From NCBI GenBank assembly GCA_964423615.1, contig CAYRFQ010000018.1, positions 54,364 to 118,363 on the forward strand: a stretch of DNA of 64,000 nt, in the 5' to 3' direction. Made by a program: the position numbers and the translations under genes. Below are positions 48,560-58,654 of this stretch, piece after piece (the first letter of the stretch is position 1; each line of letters opens with the position of its first letter). Under the pieces are notes generated by a model that ran no database searches, was not told the origin of the DNA, and saw nothing but the letters and a program-made list of their open reading frames with translations. This DNA is from CAYRFQ01 sp964423615. Lineage in GTDB: Bacteria > Planctomycetota > Planctomycetia > Gemmatales > Gemmataceae.

Positions 48560-50936
48560 CCCAGATCAGGATTGACTCTCCCTGGTTAGTTCTCGTCCCA
48601 CACAACAAATATTGTCCGTTTCTCGAAAACGTCAGGCGAGTGATCGCACCGGGTAAATCACGATAAGCAAAGAGGGGTTGGCCGGTCTTCGCGTCCCAGA
48701 CGCGAATCGTGTTGCCGCTCGCCGTAACGAAGCGTTCCAATCCTGGTGTGAACGTCGCCTGCGTCACTGGACCAAACACCCCGGTGAAGGAAACTTCTTG
48801 GACGCGAACGAGGTCGGAGGATTCGTCGCTCAAGGACCATTTCGTCACAAGTCCCTCGGTCGTTCCAGTCAGCCCGTTGAGCCTCGTCGTGAGGGTGACG
48901 AGTTCGTTTTCGTCGGGCGTAAATGCCGCCCCTCGTAATCCTGGAATGCTTCGCTCCCACGTAAGATCCCCGCTCAGGTCGTCGGCTTTCCAAATTTGGA
49001 CTTTTCCTGGTACGACAACGACGAAATGTTTTCCCTTCTTGCTGACCTCCAGCGAAACGATCGGCCCGCCGATGTTGAACTTCGATACGATTTTCCCCGC
49101 CGTCACGTCGACCGTCTGGACAGAAAAAGACCGCTTGCCGTCGTTCGAACGCGCTACCGCGATCCGCGAACTTTCCGGTATCGGACAGAGTCCGTGGGTC
49201 GTGTTTTGTGGAAGCGCTACTTTCTTCGCATCGGCCTCATTTTGCCAACTCCACACGTGCAGATGAGTCGAAGTTGCCGCCGTAACGTACTGGTCATTAG
49301 CATCGAAGGCCAGATGCGTCGCGGGGGTTTCGGTATCTCGGTAGAAAGCCTGGTCCGTTGGCTGTTCGGGAATCGACTCCACCAGGTTCGTCTTTCCGAT
49401 CGTTGCTTTGATCAGTTGCCTTCCGTCATTTTGAATGGCCAGTGACGTTGCGGGTCCTGACAGCTCCATAAACCTGGGTGCCTTCGGCCCGATTGGTAGG
49501 ACTTGGATCAAATGTCCGGGCTCCTGTCCCTTCCCAGGCAAGCGGCCGGCCTGCCATGCCGTCTTTCCTTTCTCCCACCGCAACCCAGCTCCGACCACCT
49601 CAGGAAATGGCGAACGGATTGGAAACGGATGCCGGCTGCCGATGTCCCACCGGTAGATTGACCCGTCTTCGGCCGCGCTCACCAGGCCAAACGCGTTCGG
49701 CCTCAAGTCAAAGTTGACCATTTGCACTGGCGTGTTGTGTCCTCGGCCCTTGACGAACTGTTTCCCTTCTTCCACGTCCCAAAGTTGGACACGGCCAACG
49801 AGGTTCGGCTTGCGCTCCTTTCCCAGGACGGCTCCACCGACTCCAAGCCACTTTCCGTCAGGCGAGAGTGTCAATGTCCGGACCTCGAAGTCATCGATTT
49901 TCAAGGAACGCTCTTCCTTCGTGATCGGTTTGTTGGACTTGTCAAACCCGATGCTCCAGACGAGTAACTTCGATGGATGAGCCGTCACCAGGCGAAGAGA
50001 ATTGCCTGAGCCCAGACCAATCCGAACGCACTTCGTTTCTTCGGACTGACCACGAAAACTCGACGCAAAGAATTCCTTCGCTGTGTCCGCAAACCAAGCC
50101 TTCGCTCCATCCTTCGAACCGGCCACGACGAGTCGTCCGTCTGCCGACAAATCGACGCATGTGAGCGATCCCGATGGGTCTCTGAACGTCTGAAGTTTCT
50201 TCCCTGTTCTGGCCGAGTACAGTTCGACGACGGATTGTTCCTCCCCGACGATGACGGCCAATAGATCTTTCGGACCATAAGCGATCTGCGACGTTCGTTT
50301 ATCGAGAGTTGTCGGTACGGTAAACGAAACAACTTGCTTGGTCGTTTCCACGTCCCACACAATGACCTTGCTTTTCCTCGCCGAAGAGGCTTGGACGGTG
50401 ACAACGCGGGTCCCTTCCGGATTGAAGAGGAGGATGTCGGCGGCTTCGCCTGGCAAGAAAAAGGTGGGCGTCCGACACATGTGACGGAGTTGGGCATACT
50501 CCCATCCACGCAGGTCTTTGGGACAGCGGTCGAGCAGAATGTTGGCCTGTCGCAATTCGTTGCGGCGCCGGAGTTCTTCCACTTCTTGGAGCTGCAGGGC
50601 GTACTCGGCTACTTTTCCCCGAGCCAGTTCTTGAGAGATTTCCGGGCCGTCTTCCGTCTTCTCGTCCTTAGTGACTTGAGCTTGTCGGGCGAAGTAGATA
50701 CTCGTCCCGGTTCCGACCCCGATCGCGAGGACCAGCGCGACGGCGAGAAGCGCCGTGACCAGATTGCCTTGGAACCAACCGAGTAGTCCCGTCGAAGGCT
50801 TGGCGATCTCCAGTGCGTTGGTTTCTGTCTTTGATGCCGAACCTCCCACGTTTCTCTGTTCGATGGCGGTCGGGTCCGTTGTCAAAGAACTTGAGGAAGT
50901 TTTGGATTCGGCGGATTGTATGTTTTCGTCACTCAT
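48537..50936 (-). CDS. Membrane-anchored WD40 repeat protein
   Basis: 799 residues from the ATG at 50936. An upstream in-frame start at 51086 adds 50 residues of low complexity. One membrane helix lies near residues 55-80 (LVTALLAVALVLAIGVGTGTS), then a short coiled segment (ELQEVEELRRRNELRQANILL). The RCPKDLRGWEYAQLRHMCR motif follows, which usually links kinase/helix regions to propellers in planctomycete WD40 proteins. Beta-propeller repeats fill residues 160-799 (LTLSPDGKWLGVGG, WDVEEGKQF, IRVWDAKTGQPLFAYRD). The protein is probably an envelope scaffold. No kinase domain is attached. Confidence 0.84.
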   Translation of the reverse strand: MSDENIQSAESKTSSSSLTTDPTAIEQRNVGGSASKTETNALEIAKPSTGLLGWFQGNLVTALLAVALVLAIGVGTGTSIYFARQAQVTKDEKTEDGPEISQELARGKVAEYALQLQEVEELRRRNELRQANILLDRCPKDLRGWEYAQLRHMCRTPTFFLPGEAADILLFNPEGTRVVTVQASSARKSKVIVWDVETTKQVVSFTVPTTLDKRTSQIAYGPKDLLAVIVGEEQSVVELYSARTGKKLQTFRDPSGSLTCVDLSADGRLVVAGSKDGAKAWFADTAKEFFASSFRGQSEETKCVRIGLGSGNSLRLVTAHPSKLLVWSIGFDKSNKPITKEERSLKIDDFEVRTLTLSPDGKWLGVGGAVLGKERKPNLVGRVQLWDVEEGKQFVKGRGHNTPVQMVNFDLRPNAFGLVSAAEDGSIYRWDIGSRHPFPIRSPFPEVVGAGLRWEKGKTAWQAGRLPGKGQEPGHLIQVLPIGPKAPRFMELSGPATSLAIQNDGRQLIKATIGKTNLVESIPEQPTDQAFYRDTETPATHLAFDANDQYVTAATSTHLHVWSWQNEADAKKVALPQNTTHGLCPIPESSRIAVARSNDGKRSFSVQTVDVTAGKIVSKFNIGGPIVSLEVSKKGKHFVVVVPGKVQIWKADDLSGDLTWERSIPGLRGAAFTPDENELVTLTTRLNGLTGTTEGLVTKWSLSDESSDLVRVQEVSFTGVFGPVTQATFTPGLERFVTASGNTIRVWDAKTGQPLFAYRDLPGAITRLTFSRNGQYLLCGTRTNQGESILIWEAEKAES

Positions 50937-51214
50937 GGATATAGGCCGTGAAATGTGTAGAGAGATCGATTGTACGATAGGCGAACTGGAGCTTGGACTT
51001 GGTGCTCCGACGATCGCAGGCTTCTTTTTTACCGGGATTTGAAGCCTCGCGAAAGAGAACCTGGCAAAGGGGCAAAGATGGAGCAAGTCTACGGAGGCAG
51101 GTAGTGGTTGTTATGATGTTTGTTGGGTCGGTTTTGAGTCCACAAGCCATGAACTCCGAAACCTACATGGCCCCAATAAAATTGACTGGATAGGTTGGGA
51201 ACGATCGAACGTTC

Positions 51215-52213
51215 CTACGGATGAGTTTCGTTTTCCCGGAACCATTCGAGCGCACGCTTTACGCCCTCCTGAATTTTGACTTCTGGCTCCCACTGAAAAT
51301 CCCGTTTCGCTTTCGTGATGGAGAACTGTGTCGATCTGGTGATGAGATAGACGGCCCGACGAGTGATCGTCGGAGGTGTCTTTTTCCCGATCATACGAGC
51401 CCACAATTCCTGCAAGAACGCCAGTTGTTGTACGGCGAACAACGGGACTTTTCGGGTGATCCGAGGTAACTCGAGCGCGTCAGTCAAAGTATCGAGCATT
51501 TGTCGCTGGGTCAGTTCGCCACGGCTACACAAGTTGTAGGCTTGGCCGATCGCTTTGTCGCAAGTGGCCGCGAGGATACAGCCACGGGCAACGTCTCCAG
51601 CATAGATCAAGTTCAGCAGGTTGTTTCCCGAGCCTAAAATGGGGACTCGTTTGGCTTGCAACGCCGCGACCACGCGGGGTATGGTGACGCGGTCACGAGG
51701 TCCATAAATCCAACTGGGCCGGACAATCGTAATAGCCCCGGGATACTGTTGAGCGTATTCCTCCGCAAGGAGCTTGGCCTTCGCGTAATGATCCCACCAC
51801 CACATGTTCTGACCGAGCGGGGCGTCTTCGGTGATGCCTGCGTTTGGTTCGAGTTTGGGCTGCCCATAGACTGATATGGAACTCACGTAAAGCACACGTG
51901 AGACGGATCGTTGTTGACACGCTTTCAGGACGTTCTTGGTGACGTCCACGATTCCCGCATGGAAACCAGACCACGCCCCCCAATCGCTCACCCGTGCTGC
52001 CGCGTGATAGACCAGTTGGGTCTCACCGATGGCCGACGCGAGCGCCGAAACGTCCTGGAAGTTGCAAGGGACACATTCAACCCCGATGGAGTCCAAAAAT
52101 GTGGTGTCCGAGGTTTCCTGAACGAGTGCACGGACCGACTCTCCGCGATGTCGGAGTTGTTCAGCAATGTGACTACCGAGTTGGCCAGTAGCACCCGTAA
52201 CAACGTGCAGCAT
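51215..52213 (-). CDS. NAD-dependent epimerase/dehydratase (extended SDR)
   Basis: 332 residues from the ATG at 52213, which gives MLHVVTGATGQLGSHIA, the Rossmann glycine motif at the very start. The catalytic YAKAK (YxxxK) is near residue 141, preceded by LYVSSISVYG (the serine) near residue 105. A downstream RPSWIYGPRD block and substrate-side motifs resembling 3-beta-hydroxysteroid dehydrogenase/isomerase relatives are present. The upstream TTG/ATG extension to 52273 would put 20 residues before the nucleotide fold and is rejected. The substrate is probably a sugar or a sterol-like lipid; the neighbours do not decide. Confidence 0.9.
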   Translation of the reverse strand: MLHVVTGATGQLGSHIAEQLRHRGESVRALVQETSDTTFLDSIGVECVPCNFQDVSALASAIGETQLVYHAAARVSDWGAWSGFHAGIVDVTKNVLKACQQRSVSRVLYVSSISVYGQPKLEPNAGITEDAPLGQNMWWWDHYAKAKLLAEEYAQQYPGAITIVRPSWIYGPRDRVTIPRVVAALQAKRVPILGSGNNLLNLIYAGDVARGCILAATCDKAIGQAYNLCSRGELTQRQMLDTLTDALELPRITRKVPLFAVQQLAFLQELWARMIGKKTPPTITRRAVYLITRSTQFSITKAKRDFQWEPEVKIQEGVKRALEWFRENETHP

Positions 52214-52322
52214 TTCACCGAAGATCCCAGGTTCCGAGAGACTGTTGTGGCGACACTTGGAACTGTCGTACAATCCTATTTCTCAAAGTTGCCGATAACA
52301 ATCCGATCGTGGAGGTCAAACT

Positions 52323-52409
52323 GTGGAAATCTTGTTTCCGATCTTACTGGCGAGTTTGTTCGTGTGGGCGTTAATTCAAGCGTGGGGTCAGATGTCCGCC
52401 GGATCGTGA
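52323..52409 (+). CDS. Putative 28-residue single-pass membrane peptide
   Basis: A GTG at 52323 lies eight bases after a strong GTGGAGG. The reading is V-E-I-L-F-P-I-L-L-A-S-L-F-V-W-A-L followed by IQAWGQMSAGS and TGA. One hydrophobic helix spans residues 3-18. The gene is divergent from the epimerase and lies alone. Supported by ribosome site and composition only. Confidence 0.4.
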   Translation: MEILFPILLASLFVWALIQAWGQMSAGS

Positions 52410-52794
52410 GGGCCTGGAAATAAATGCCAGTTGGGCATTGGGACCGGCCGTAAGACGGACGAGCAATCTGCCGACAAATCGTCCATTCCGCAATCTCAAG
52501 ACAAAATGACCGAGACCAAGTAAACCTCGTTTGAGGCGATCACAAGGTCATCCCGTTGAGTGCCCGCGCGAGCATCTTCAGTCTTCATGACAGTCAATCT
52601 GCCGACGAGCGGGCACAATGAGAAGGACAATCGTGGGTAAAAACCAATAGGAAACGTGCAAGAAATTTGGAACCATCGCAAGTACGAGACTCGGACCAAA
52701 CGGGTTGCTTTACACCAGCATCTCCTGCCGTTACACTTGTGTTTACCAGCAACTCCACAGAGAACCTCGCTCCTTGTTTTGCTTGAGGAAAATA

Positions 52795-53202
52795 ATGATG
52801 ACTGGCGTTCGTATCAATGCAGCGATTGTGTTCACGCTTCTGGCCTTCGTGGTCCCTGCCTCGGGTCAGACCGATCCAAAGGTCTTTCAGAAACTGGAAA
52901 CGGCCATTCCAGAGGGCATCCGGATGCTCGAGGCCAAGAAGTACGAGCCTTTTCTCAAGAATTTCGTACCCCCCGAACTCTACAAGAAGATCACCTCCAA
53001 GATCACACCACAGAAGTTCTCGCAGGAGTTTGCAAAGCGAAATGCTCCGCGGTTGTTGCAAGTGCTCAAGGAAATCAAGGGAAAGACACCGACTTACAGC
53101 AACGAAGGCATGAGGGCAACCTACGAGTTGACAGCGCCAATCGCTGGGAAGAAGTCGATTTCTTTCAACAAGATTAACAACCACTGGTACGTCAAGAACT
53201 AA
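52795..53202 (+). CDS. Small exported hypothetical protein
   Basis: 135 residues from the ATG at 52795 (an adjacent ATG at 52798 is equivalent), after TTGAGGAAAATA. A signal peptide (IVFTLLAFVVPASGQ) is followed by a helical and basic mature region (IRMLEAKKYEPFLKNF, FSQEFAKRNAPRLLQVLKE) and a beta-rich end (KKSISFNKINNHWYVKN). The layout resembles small periplasmic DUF4878/Cif-like folds, but no family was recognised. A strong terminator follows. Confidence 0.72.
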   Translation: MMTGVRINAAIVFTLLAFVVPASGQTDPKVFQKLETAIPEGIRMLEAKKYEPFLKNFVPPELYKKITSKITPQKFSQEFAKRNAPRLLQVLKEIKGKTPTYSNEGMRATYELTAPIAGKKSISFNKINNHWYVKN

Positions 53203-53210
53203 CACGTCAG

Positions 53211-53248
53211 TAGGAGGAAACCTGGAATCGTCTCGGTTTCCTCCTTTC
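53211..53248 (+). terminator. Rho-independent terminator
   Basis: AGGAGGAAACC (53212-53222) pairs perfectly with GGTTTCCTCCT (53235-53245) and is followed by TT. It lies nine bases after the small exported protein gene and just before the convergent radical SAM gene. Confidence 0.75.
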
Positions 53249-53263
53249 ACATCTTGGTACAGT

Positions 53264-55099
53264 TCAGGTCGCGTTCGCCATCACTTCCAATTGAATGATG
53301 CTACGATTCTGTTCCTTCTCCAGATAAGCCCGGCCCTTCTTGACGTTGACGTGGTCCCACGGCAACACTTCGTCGAGACCACGCAGTCGTTGCGAGTACC
53401 ACGTCGTGTCGATGCCGAGGTCTTCGAACGTTTGCCACCAAAGTTGCGGGTTGAAGCATTCGCCCCACCCGTCGAGACGGGCTCCACGTCGCCAGGCTTC
53501 TTCGAGAGCCACAGCTACGCGACGGTCCCCGCGAGTCAAGACGCCTTCGAGCAAGCTGATGTCGATGTCGTGTTGCTTGATCTTCACCGCCTTGAGACGG
53601 CAACGCTGTTTCATGTACCGACCGGCCCACTCGAGGTATTCCCGGTCTTTCATCCCGTTCCACTGGTACGGCGTGTGGGGTTTGGGGACGAAGTTCGAAA
53701 CCGAAGCCGTTACGTCGACGAAGCGGCCTGTGACCTCCTTTCCGATGCGTGAGATCATCTCGGCACAATCGACGATGCCGTCGAGATCGACCTGCCGTTC
53801 ACCCGGAAGGCCGATCAAATAATAGAGTTTCACTCGTTGCCAGCCATTTTTGAACGCTTCCCGACAACCCTCATAGAGGTCTTCGTTGGCGATCGGCTTT
53901 CGGATTTGCTCGCGCATGTCGTCGCGAGCAACTTCCGGGGCGAGCGTCAAACCGCCCTTGCGAACCCCTTTCATGAGTTGCGGCAACGAGCGGAGTTGAT
54001 GATTCACTCGCAAACTCGGCAGTGACACGCTAACACCCAGTGGGTTGAAAACTTCGTGCATCCGGTTGACGAGTTTTTCGAAGTCGGGATAGTCACTCGA
54101 ACTCAGACTGAGCAAGCTGATTTCGTTGTAGCCGGTGTTGCGGTAGCTCTCCAAAGCTGCCTCGACGATCGTCTCTACCGAACGCGTTCGGAGTGGTCGT
54201 TTGATGACGGTCGATTGACAAAAACGACACTGCCACGGACACCCACGCATGATTTCGATGGCGATGCGGTCGTGCGGCGTGTTGACGTAGGGAACGACCG
54301 GGCTCGTTGGAAGGGAAATGTCTTCGAGGTCCTGGTCGATCGTACAAGCTCGGATTTCTGTGGGAACGTCGGTGCGAGTTCGGTGCATCGCGGCGATCGT
54401 TCCATCGGCATGATATTCCGGCTCGTAGAATCGAGGAGCATAAGCCCAATCCGTTCCGCCGACGATGGCCGCGAGGATGTCTTCGCGGGCTGGATGAGAT
54501 CGCTTACGATACTCTTCGGGACATTCGGCAAGAAATTGTTCTTTGCGCGCGACCCACTGTTCCATGATCCACGGGAGGCTCTCTTCGCCGTCACCAATCA
54601 CGAACAAGTCGATGAACGGAGCCAACAACTCGGGGTTCTGGGCTCCCGGACCCCCGGCGATGACCAGCGGGTGTTCCATCGTCCGGTCATTGGCGTGCAA
54701 CGGAATCCGCCCCAGGTCGAGCATCGTCAAAACGTTGCTGTAGCAAACTTCGTATTGCAGGCTGAACCCGACGAGGTCGTAGTCGCACAGCGGCGTGAAC
54801 GTCTCGAGCCCGTAAAGCGGCAAGTCGTGTTCCCGCAAGAGTGCTTCGAAGTCCGTCCACGGCGTGAATGCCCGTTCGCAAGCCCACTGCGGATCACGGT
54901 TCATGATCGTATAGAGGACCTGCAAGCCGTGGTGGCTCATTCCCAGCGTGTACGCGTCAGGGAACGCCATACACAGCTTCCCACGAACTTCGCGGTGGTC
55001 CTTAACGGTACTATTGAGTTCGCCACCCATGTACTGAGCGGGCGTTTTGACTTGGATGACGAGCCGTGAAATTGTATCTTTCAGCGCGGCGTTGATCAT
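53264..55099 (-). CDS. B12-binding radical SAM protein, TIGR03960 type
   Basis: 611 residues. The N-terminus matches the family (VKTPAQYMGGELNS, LCMAFPDAYTLGMSHHGLQVLYTIMN). A cobalamin-binding-like region contains LVIAGGPGAQNPELL and FVIGDGEES. The radical SAM core has the CxxxCxxC motif in RGCPWQCRFC near residue 283. C-terminal features include LYYLIGLPGERQVDLDGIVDC, FVPKPHTPYQW and LEGVLTRGDRRVA. The reaction of the family is not established. It is often encoded with a TIGR03936 partner, which is absent here. Confidence 0.92.
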   Translation of the reverse strand: MINAALKDTISRLVIQVKTPAQYMGGELNSTVKDHREVRGKLCMAFPDAYTLGMSHHGLQVLYTIMNRDPQWACERAFTPWTDFEALLREHDLPLYGLETFTPLCDYDLVGFSLQYEVCYSNVLTMLDLGRIPLHANDRTMEHPLVIAGGPGAQNPELLAPFIDLFVIGDGEESLPWIMEQWVARKEQFLAECPEEYRKRSHPAREDILAAIVGGTDWAYAPRFYEPEYHADGTIAAMHRTRTDVPTEIRACTIDQDLEDISLPTSPVVPYVNTPHDRIAIEIMRGCPWQCRFCQSTVIKRPLRTRSVETIVEAALESYRNTGYNEISLLSLSSSDYPDFEKLVNRMHEVFNPLGVSVSLPSLRVNHQLRSLPQLMKGVRKGGLTLAPEVARDDMREQIRKPIANEDLYEGCREAFKNGWQRVKLYYLIGLPGERQVDLDGIVDCAEMISRIGKEVTGRFVDVTASVSNFVPKPHTPYQWNGMKDREYLEWAGRYMKQRCRLKAVKIKQHDIDISLLEGVLTRGDRRVAVALEEAWRRGARLDGWGECFNPQLWWQTFEDLGIDTTWYSQRLRGLDEVLPWDHVNVKKGRAYLEKEQNRSIIQLEVMANAT

Positions 55100-55431
55100 T
55101 AGGACTGCTCCACACTGGGGCTGGATGGTCGTGATTCAAGATTGTCTATTATGCGAAATTTTACCCGGAAAGTCGCCACCAGAATGCGAGGACAGTCGGC
55201 GTAGACCAAACGCGGTGCATCATCATCGAGATTCTCGCCGATGTGTTGGAGAAGATCGTTGCCCAGACTTTGTTTCTTTTTGGCCACTGGTCTTGTCTCG
55301 GGGAAATAGGTCACTCGTTCATGGCTTCCCAAACGAACCCCTGTGCACTTGAAAACCGCAAGTCCGTAGTCAGCCAGGGCTCGTCATCTCTGATCCTTAC
55401 TCCCCAGTTTCAGCTGAGCCCAACGACGTCC

Positions 55432-55609
55432 TATTGAGACCTGCGCGGATAATGCAGCAGGCACACTTGGAACGGGTAATTTTTAGTTGTCCGGTTTTTG
55501 TGTTTGTCGTAGGTACACGCCAGCCGCGTATACCTACGAACCGGACAAGCATTTTTTCCATTCCCTGTGTGCCTGTTACTTGGATTCATTAGCCGCGAAG
55601 GTCTCAATA
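55432..55609. mobile_element. MITE-like element, copy 2
   Basis: The ends TATTGAGACCTGCGCGGATA... (55432-55466) and ...CCGCGAAGGTCTCAATA (55567-55609) are imperfect inverted repeats of the same type as 27031-27339, including GCAGGCACAC. The core again carries TTTGTCGTAGGTACACGC with its partner GCGTATACCTACGA. Confidence 0.7.
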
Positions 55610-55708
55610 ACTCAACTACAGCAATTCACGGTTGTATTGGGTACAGGTTTTTCGTTTTCAAAGTCCTTCTCCCAGGAGCAGTCGGATAAACGACTGTCGT
55701 GTTTATGA

Positions 55709-55760
55709 TTTTCAGCCCCGAAGGGGCGAAAGATCCTAGCCGTGGGTGGGAACCCACGGA
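55709..55760. repeat. Solo copy of the CCCCGAAGGGG / CCGTGGGT palindromic repeat
   Basis: Nearly identical to the hairpin pair inside each unit of the 45591-45954 array. Confidence 0.75.
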
Positions 55761-55900
55761 ACTCAAAGAACCACAACAATCACGACTCTTATTCATCCGA
55801 CCACCCTTGCGGACAGATGGATTGAGGAACCGGAAGGATTCCGCTGCAATCCTATCTCGAGAAGGCGGACTTGGGCTCAGGAGTTCGGCGACTCCGAACT

Positions 55901-55936
55901 GTACCCAACACGAACGTAAACCGCTCTAATTCTGAC
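55901..55936. repeat. 36-bp dispersed repeat, copy A
   Basis: GTACCCAACACGAACGTAAA then CCGCTCTAATTCTGAC. Related copies at 59589 and 61935. Confidence 0.6.
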
Positions 55937-56359
55937 AAAAATACAGATCAAAACGAACATGAAAATGAGCCCATCGCAAGAGCCAACAATCTTGGAAACG
56001 AATCCTAGGATTGACAACCGTGGCTAACATTTCATACGAACTGGTATTCCGACACCAGTAGCGATCCATCAGGAATCCGAATTCCCAGCAAAATCGAATG
56101 TATTCGGCTATGAAAGCAATCAACAGTATGGGACTCGCCAAAAGGCATAATCGATACAATCAGAAAAACCAGCAATCGTCGGGATTTCGAGAAGATAACC
56201 TGGATTCGCAATCGGAAACATAAGTACAGGAAAATGCGCAAGTACCTGAGTTTTCATTGCGTTAGCGTGTTCCTTCGGATACATTTTGAAAAGGTATGTC
56301 TCCGCGGAAACAAAAATATTGGCCCCTCATGCTCGACCAACCCTGCCAGAGGAATCGAA

Positions 56360-56914
56360 ATGTCTGAGAGTCTGCAACACAAACTTGACCGGGTTCGTCG
56401 ACCTCGCGTACAGATCACTTACGACGTCGAAACGAACGGGGCCATGCAGAAAATCGAATTACCGTTCGTGGTTGGTGTCTTGGCGGACCTCTCGGGCAGT
56501 CCCAAGGAAAAGCTCGCTACGCTGAAGCAACGGAAGATGGTTCAGATCGACCGAGACAATTTCAACGAAGTCATGCGTAAAGCAACTCCCCGAGCTGCCT
56601 TCCGAGTTCAGAACAAATTGACCGACGAAAACACGAAAATGAACGTCGAACTGGAGTTCAACCACATCGACGATTTCGAACCGGCCAAGGTCGCTGAACA
56701 AATTCCGGCCTTGAAAGAACTCCTCGACATGCGAGCCAAACTCGTCCAACTGATGGCCAAAATGGAAGGCAACGACGAACTCGAAGAACTCCTCACGGAC
56801 GTGATGAGCAACACCGAGAAAGCCCAGTTGCTCGCCAAGTCACTCGGCATCGATCCCAACGCCAAACCCGCGACGGAAGAAGATGACGATGACGACGAGG
56901 ATGACGACGATTAG
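56360..56914 (+). CDS. tssB: Type VI secretion sheath small subunit TssB (VipA/ImpB)
   Basis: TssB pairs with TssC to build the contractile sheath. The ATG at 56360, after AGAGGAATCGAA, gives 184 residues. The family blocks are clear: RPRVQITYDVETNGAMQKIELPF at the start, VVGVLADLSG near residue 36, IDRDNFNEVMRK near 62 and FNHIDDFEPAKVAEQIPAL near 95. LLDMRAKLVQLMAKMEGN follows near 115. The C-terminus is an acidic tail of Asp/Glu about 15 long, more acidic than usual. An earlier in-frame start at 56234 adds unrelated residues. Confidence 0.94.
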   Translation: MSESLQHKLDRVRRPRVQITYDVETNGAMQKIELPFVVGVLADLSGSPKEKLATLKQRKMVQIDRDNFNEVMRKATPRAAFRVQNKLTDENTKMNVELEFNHIDDFEPAKVAEQIPALKELLDMRAKLVQLMAKMEGNDELEELLTDVMSNTEKAQLLAKSLGIDPNAKPATEEDDDDDEDDDD

Positions 56915-57173
56915 GATCAAGGAATGTCGGGGAGGCATCGATGTATCCGTGTTCTTCCCCAACAATTACCTCCAACATCAACCCTCACTCCGCTTGCGGG
57001 GCAAGGGACTTGCTGAAGACAGCAGGGTTCGACCTCCAGAGTAAATCGCTCGAGTCCAAAGAGTCGCGTGGTCGGTTGGGTTAATCTCCACCAGTTGCTC
57101 AATCCTTGAGCGTGACCAGGCCAACTCCAAAACCAAGTTCCCAGCGGGACTTTTTCCGTGGAGAGACGTGCGA

Positions 57174-58652
57174 ATGAGTACCGGTGAACAGCAGCAACCG
57201 GCGGCCGAAACTACGACCCAAGAAGGCACAAATTTGCTCGACCAGGTCATTTCGGCAACCAAACCCCAAGACGTCAAAGAAGCCGAACGCGCCAAGGATT
57301 ACTTCCAACAGTTCTTGGAACAAGTCGTCCAACCCGGACAGGTCGTTTCGAAGGACGTCGAAGCCAACATCAAGCGTTGGATCTCCGAAATCGACAACAA
57401 ACTTTCCGACCAACTCAACGAAGTCATGCACCACGCCGACTTCCAAAAGCTGGAAGGAACGTGGCGAGGCTTGTTCTATCTGACACACCAGACCGAAACC
57501 GGGGAATTCCTCAAGATCCGCGTCCTGAACGTGAAAAAACGCGAACTCCTCAAGGACTTGGAGAAGGCTGCGGAATTCGACCAAAGCGTCCTGTTCAAAA
57601 AAGTCTACGAAGAAGAATATGGCCAGCTCGGTGGTCAGCCGTACGGCATGCTCGTTGGCGACTACGATTTCGGTCGTGGCGCCGAGGACGTCGGGTTGCT
57701 CAAGTTGGTCTCAAACGTGGCAGCGGCAGCCCACGCTCCGTTCGTGGCGGCTTCAAGCCCCCGAATGTTCAATTTCGAGACGTACCAAGAACTACCCAAC
57801 GTCCGCGACCTGGCCAAGATCTTCGAAAGCGTCGAGTATGCACCGTGGAAATCCTTCCGAGATTCGGAAGATTCCCGCTACGTGGCCCTGACCATGCCTC
57901 GCGTATTGGCTCGTTTGCCGTATGGCGAGCAATTCCGACGCGTCGAAGAATTCAACTTCGAGGAAAATGTCGACGGCAAGAACCACGAAAAATATCTGTG
58001 GATGAACTCCGCCTGGGCCTACGCCGTGCGGATCACCGACGCCTTCGCCAAGTATGGCTGGATGGCCCGGACACGCGGCGTCGAGGGCGGCGGGAAAGTC
58101 GAAGGCCTTCCCGTTCACACGTTCCCCACCGACGATGGCGATATCGCCATGAAGTGCCCAACCGAAATCGCCATCTCCGACCGACGCGAATTCGAACTGT
58201 CGAATCTCGGCTTTTTGCCCCTGCTTCACAGCAAGGGACGCGACTTCGCCGTGTTCATGGGAGCCCAATCCACACAGAGGCCGAAGACTTACTTCGACCC
58301 AGCCGCCAACTCCAACGCTGCACTCTCGGCAAAGTTCAACTTGTTGCTTTGCACGTCGCGTTTCGCCCACTACTTGAAAGTGATGGCGCGAGACAAGATC
58401 GGGTCCTACATGTCCCCCGACGAATGTTCGATGTGGCTCAACAACTGGATCAACAACTACACCGTCAACCCAGCCGGAGCCAGTGACGAGACGAAGGCCA
58501 AACGCCCACTGGCCGAAGCCCAAGTGGAAGTCCGAGAAGTCGCCGGGAAACCCGGGTGGTACGAAGCCGTGGCTTACCTCAAGCCCCACTACCAACTGGA
58601 AACATTGACAACGTCCCTTCGTTTGGTGGCCGAGGTGCCGAAGAAGGGTTAA
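57174..58652 (+). CDS. tssC: Type VI secretion sheath large subunit TssC (VipB)
   Basis: 492 residues from the ATG at 57174 (GGAGAG eight bases before; a GTG two codons upstream is weaker). Canonical TssC blocks: FQKLEGTWRGLFYL (residue ~100), LFKKVYEEEYGQLGGQPYGM, GDYDFGRGAEDVGLLK and AAAHAPFVAASSP. RVLARLPYG, FNFEE, LWMNSAWAYAVRITDAFAKYGW, ECSMWLNNWINNY and a terminal YQLETLTTSLRLVAEVPKK follow. It should form the sheath with TssB, whose gene ends 259 bases upstream. No truncation. Confidence 0.96.
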   Translation: MSTGEQQQPAAETTTQEGTNLLDQVISATKPQDVKEAERAKDYFQQFLEQVVQPGQVVSKDVEANIKRWISEIDNKLSDQLNEVMHHADFQKLEGTWRGLFYLTHQTETGEFLKIRVLNVKKRELLKDLEKAAEFDQSVLFKKVYEEEYGQLGGQPYGMLVGDYDFGRGAEDVGLLKLVSNVAAAAHAPFVAASSPRMFNFETYQELPNVRDLAKIFESVEYAPWKSFRDSEDSRYVALTMPRVLARLPYGEQFRRVEEFNFEENVDGKNHEKYLWMNSAWAYAVRITDAFAKYGWMARTRGVEGGGKVEGLPVHTFPTDDGDIAMKCPTEIAISDRREFELSNLGFLPLLHSKGRDFAVFMGAQSTQRPKTYFDPAANSNAALSAKFNLLLCTSRFAHYLKVMARDKIGSYMSPDECSMWLNNWINNYTVNPAGASDETKAKRPLAEAQVEVREVAGKPGWYEAVAYLKPHYQLETLTTSLRLVAEVPKKG

Positions 58653-58654
58653 TC

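Larger units (their letters stand above)
55100..56359. other. Repeat-rich intergenic region upstream of the T6SS module
   Basis: 1.26 kb without a supported gene. It holds MITE-like copy 2 (55432-55609), a solo palindromic repeat (55709-55760) and one copy of the 36-base dispersed repeat (55901-55936). The ribosome site AGAGGAATCGAA for tssB lies at its end. Confidence 0.65.
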
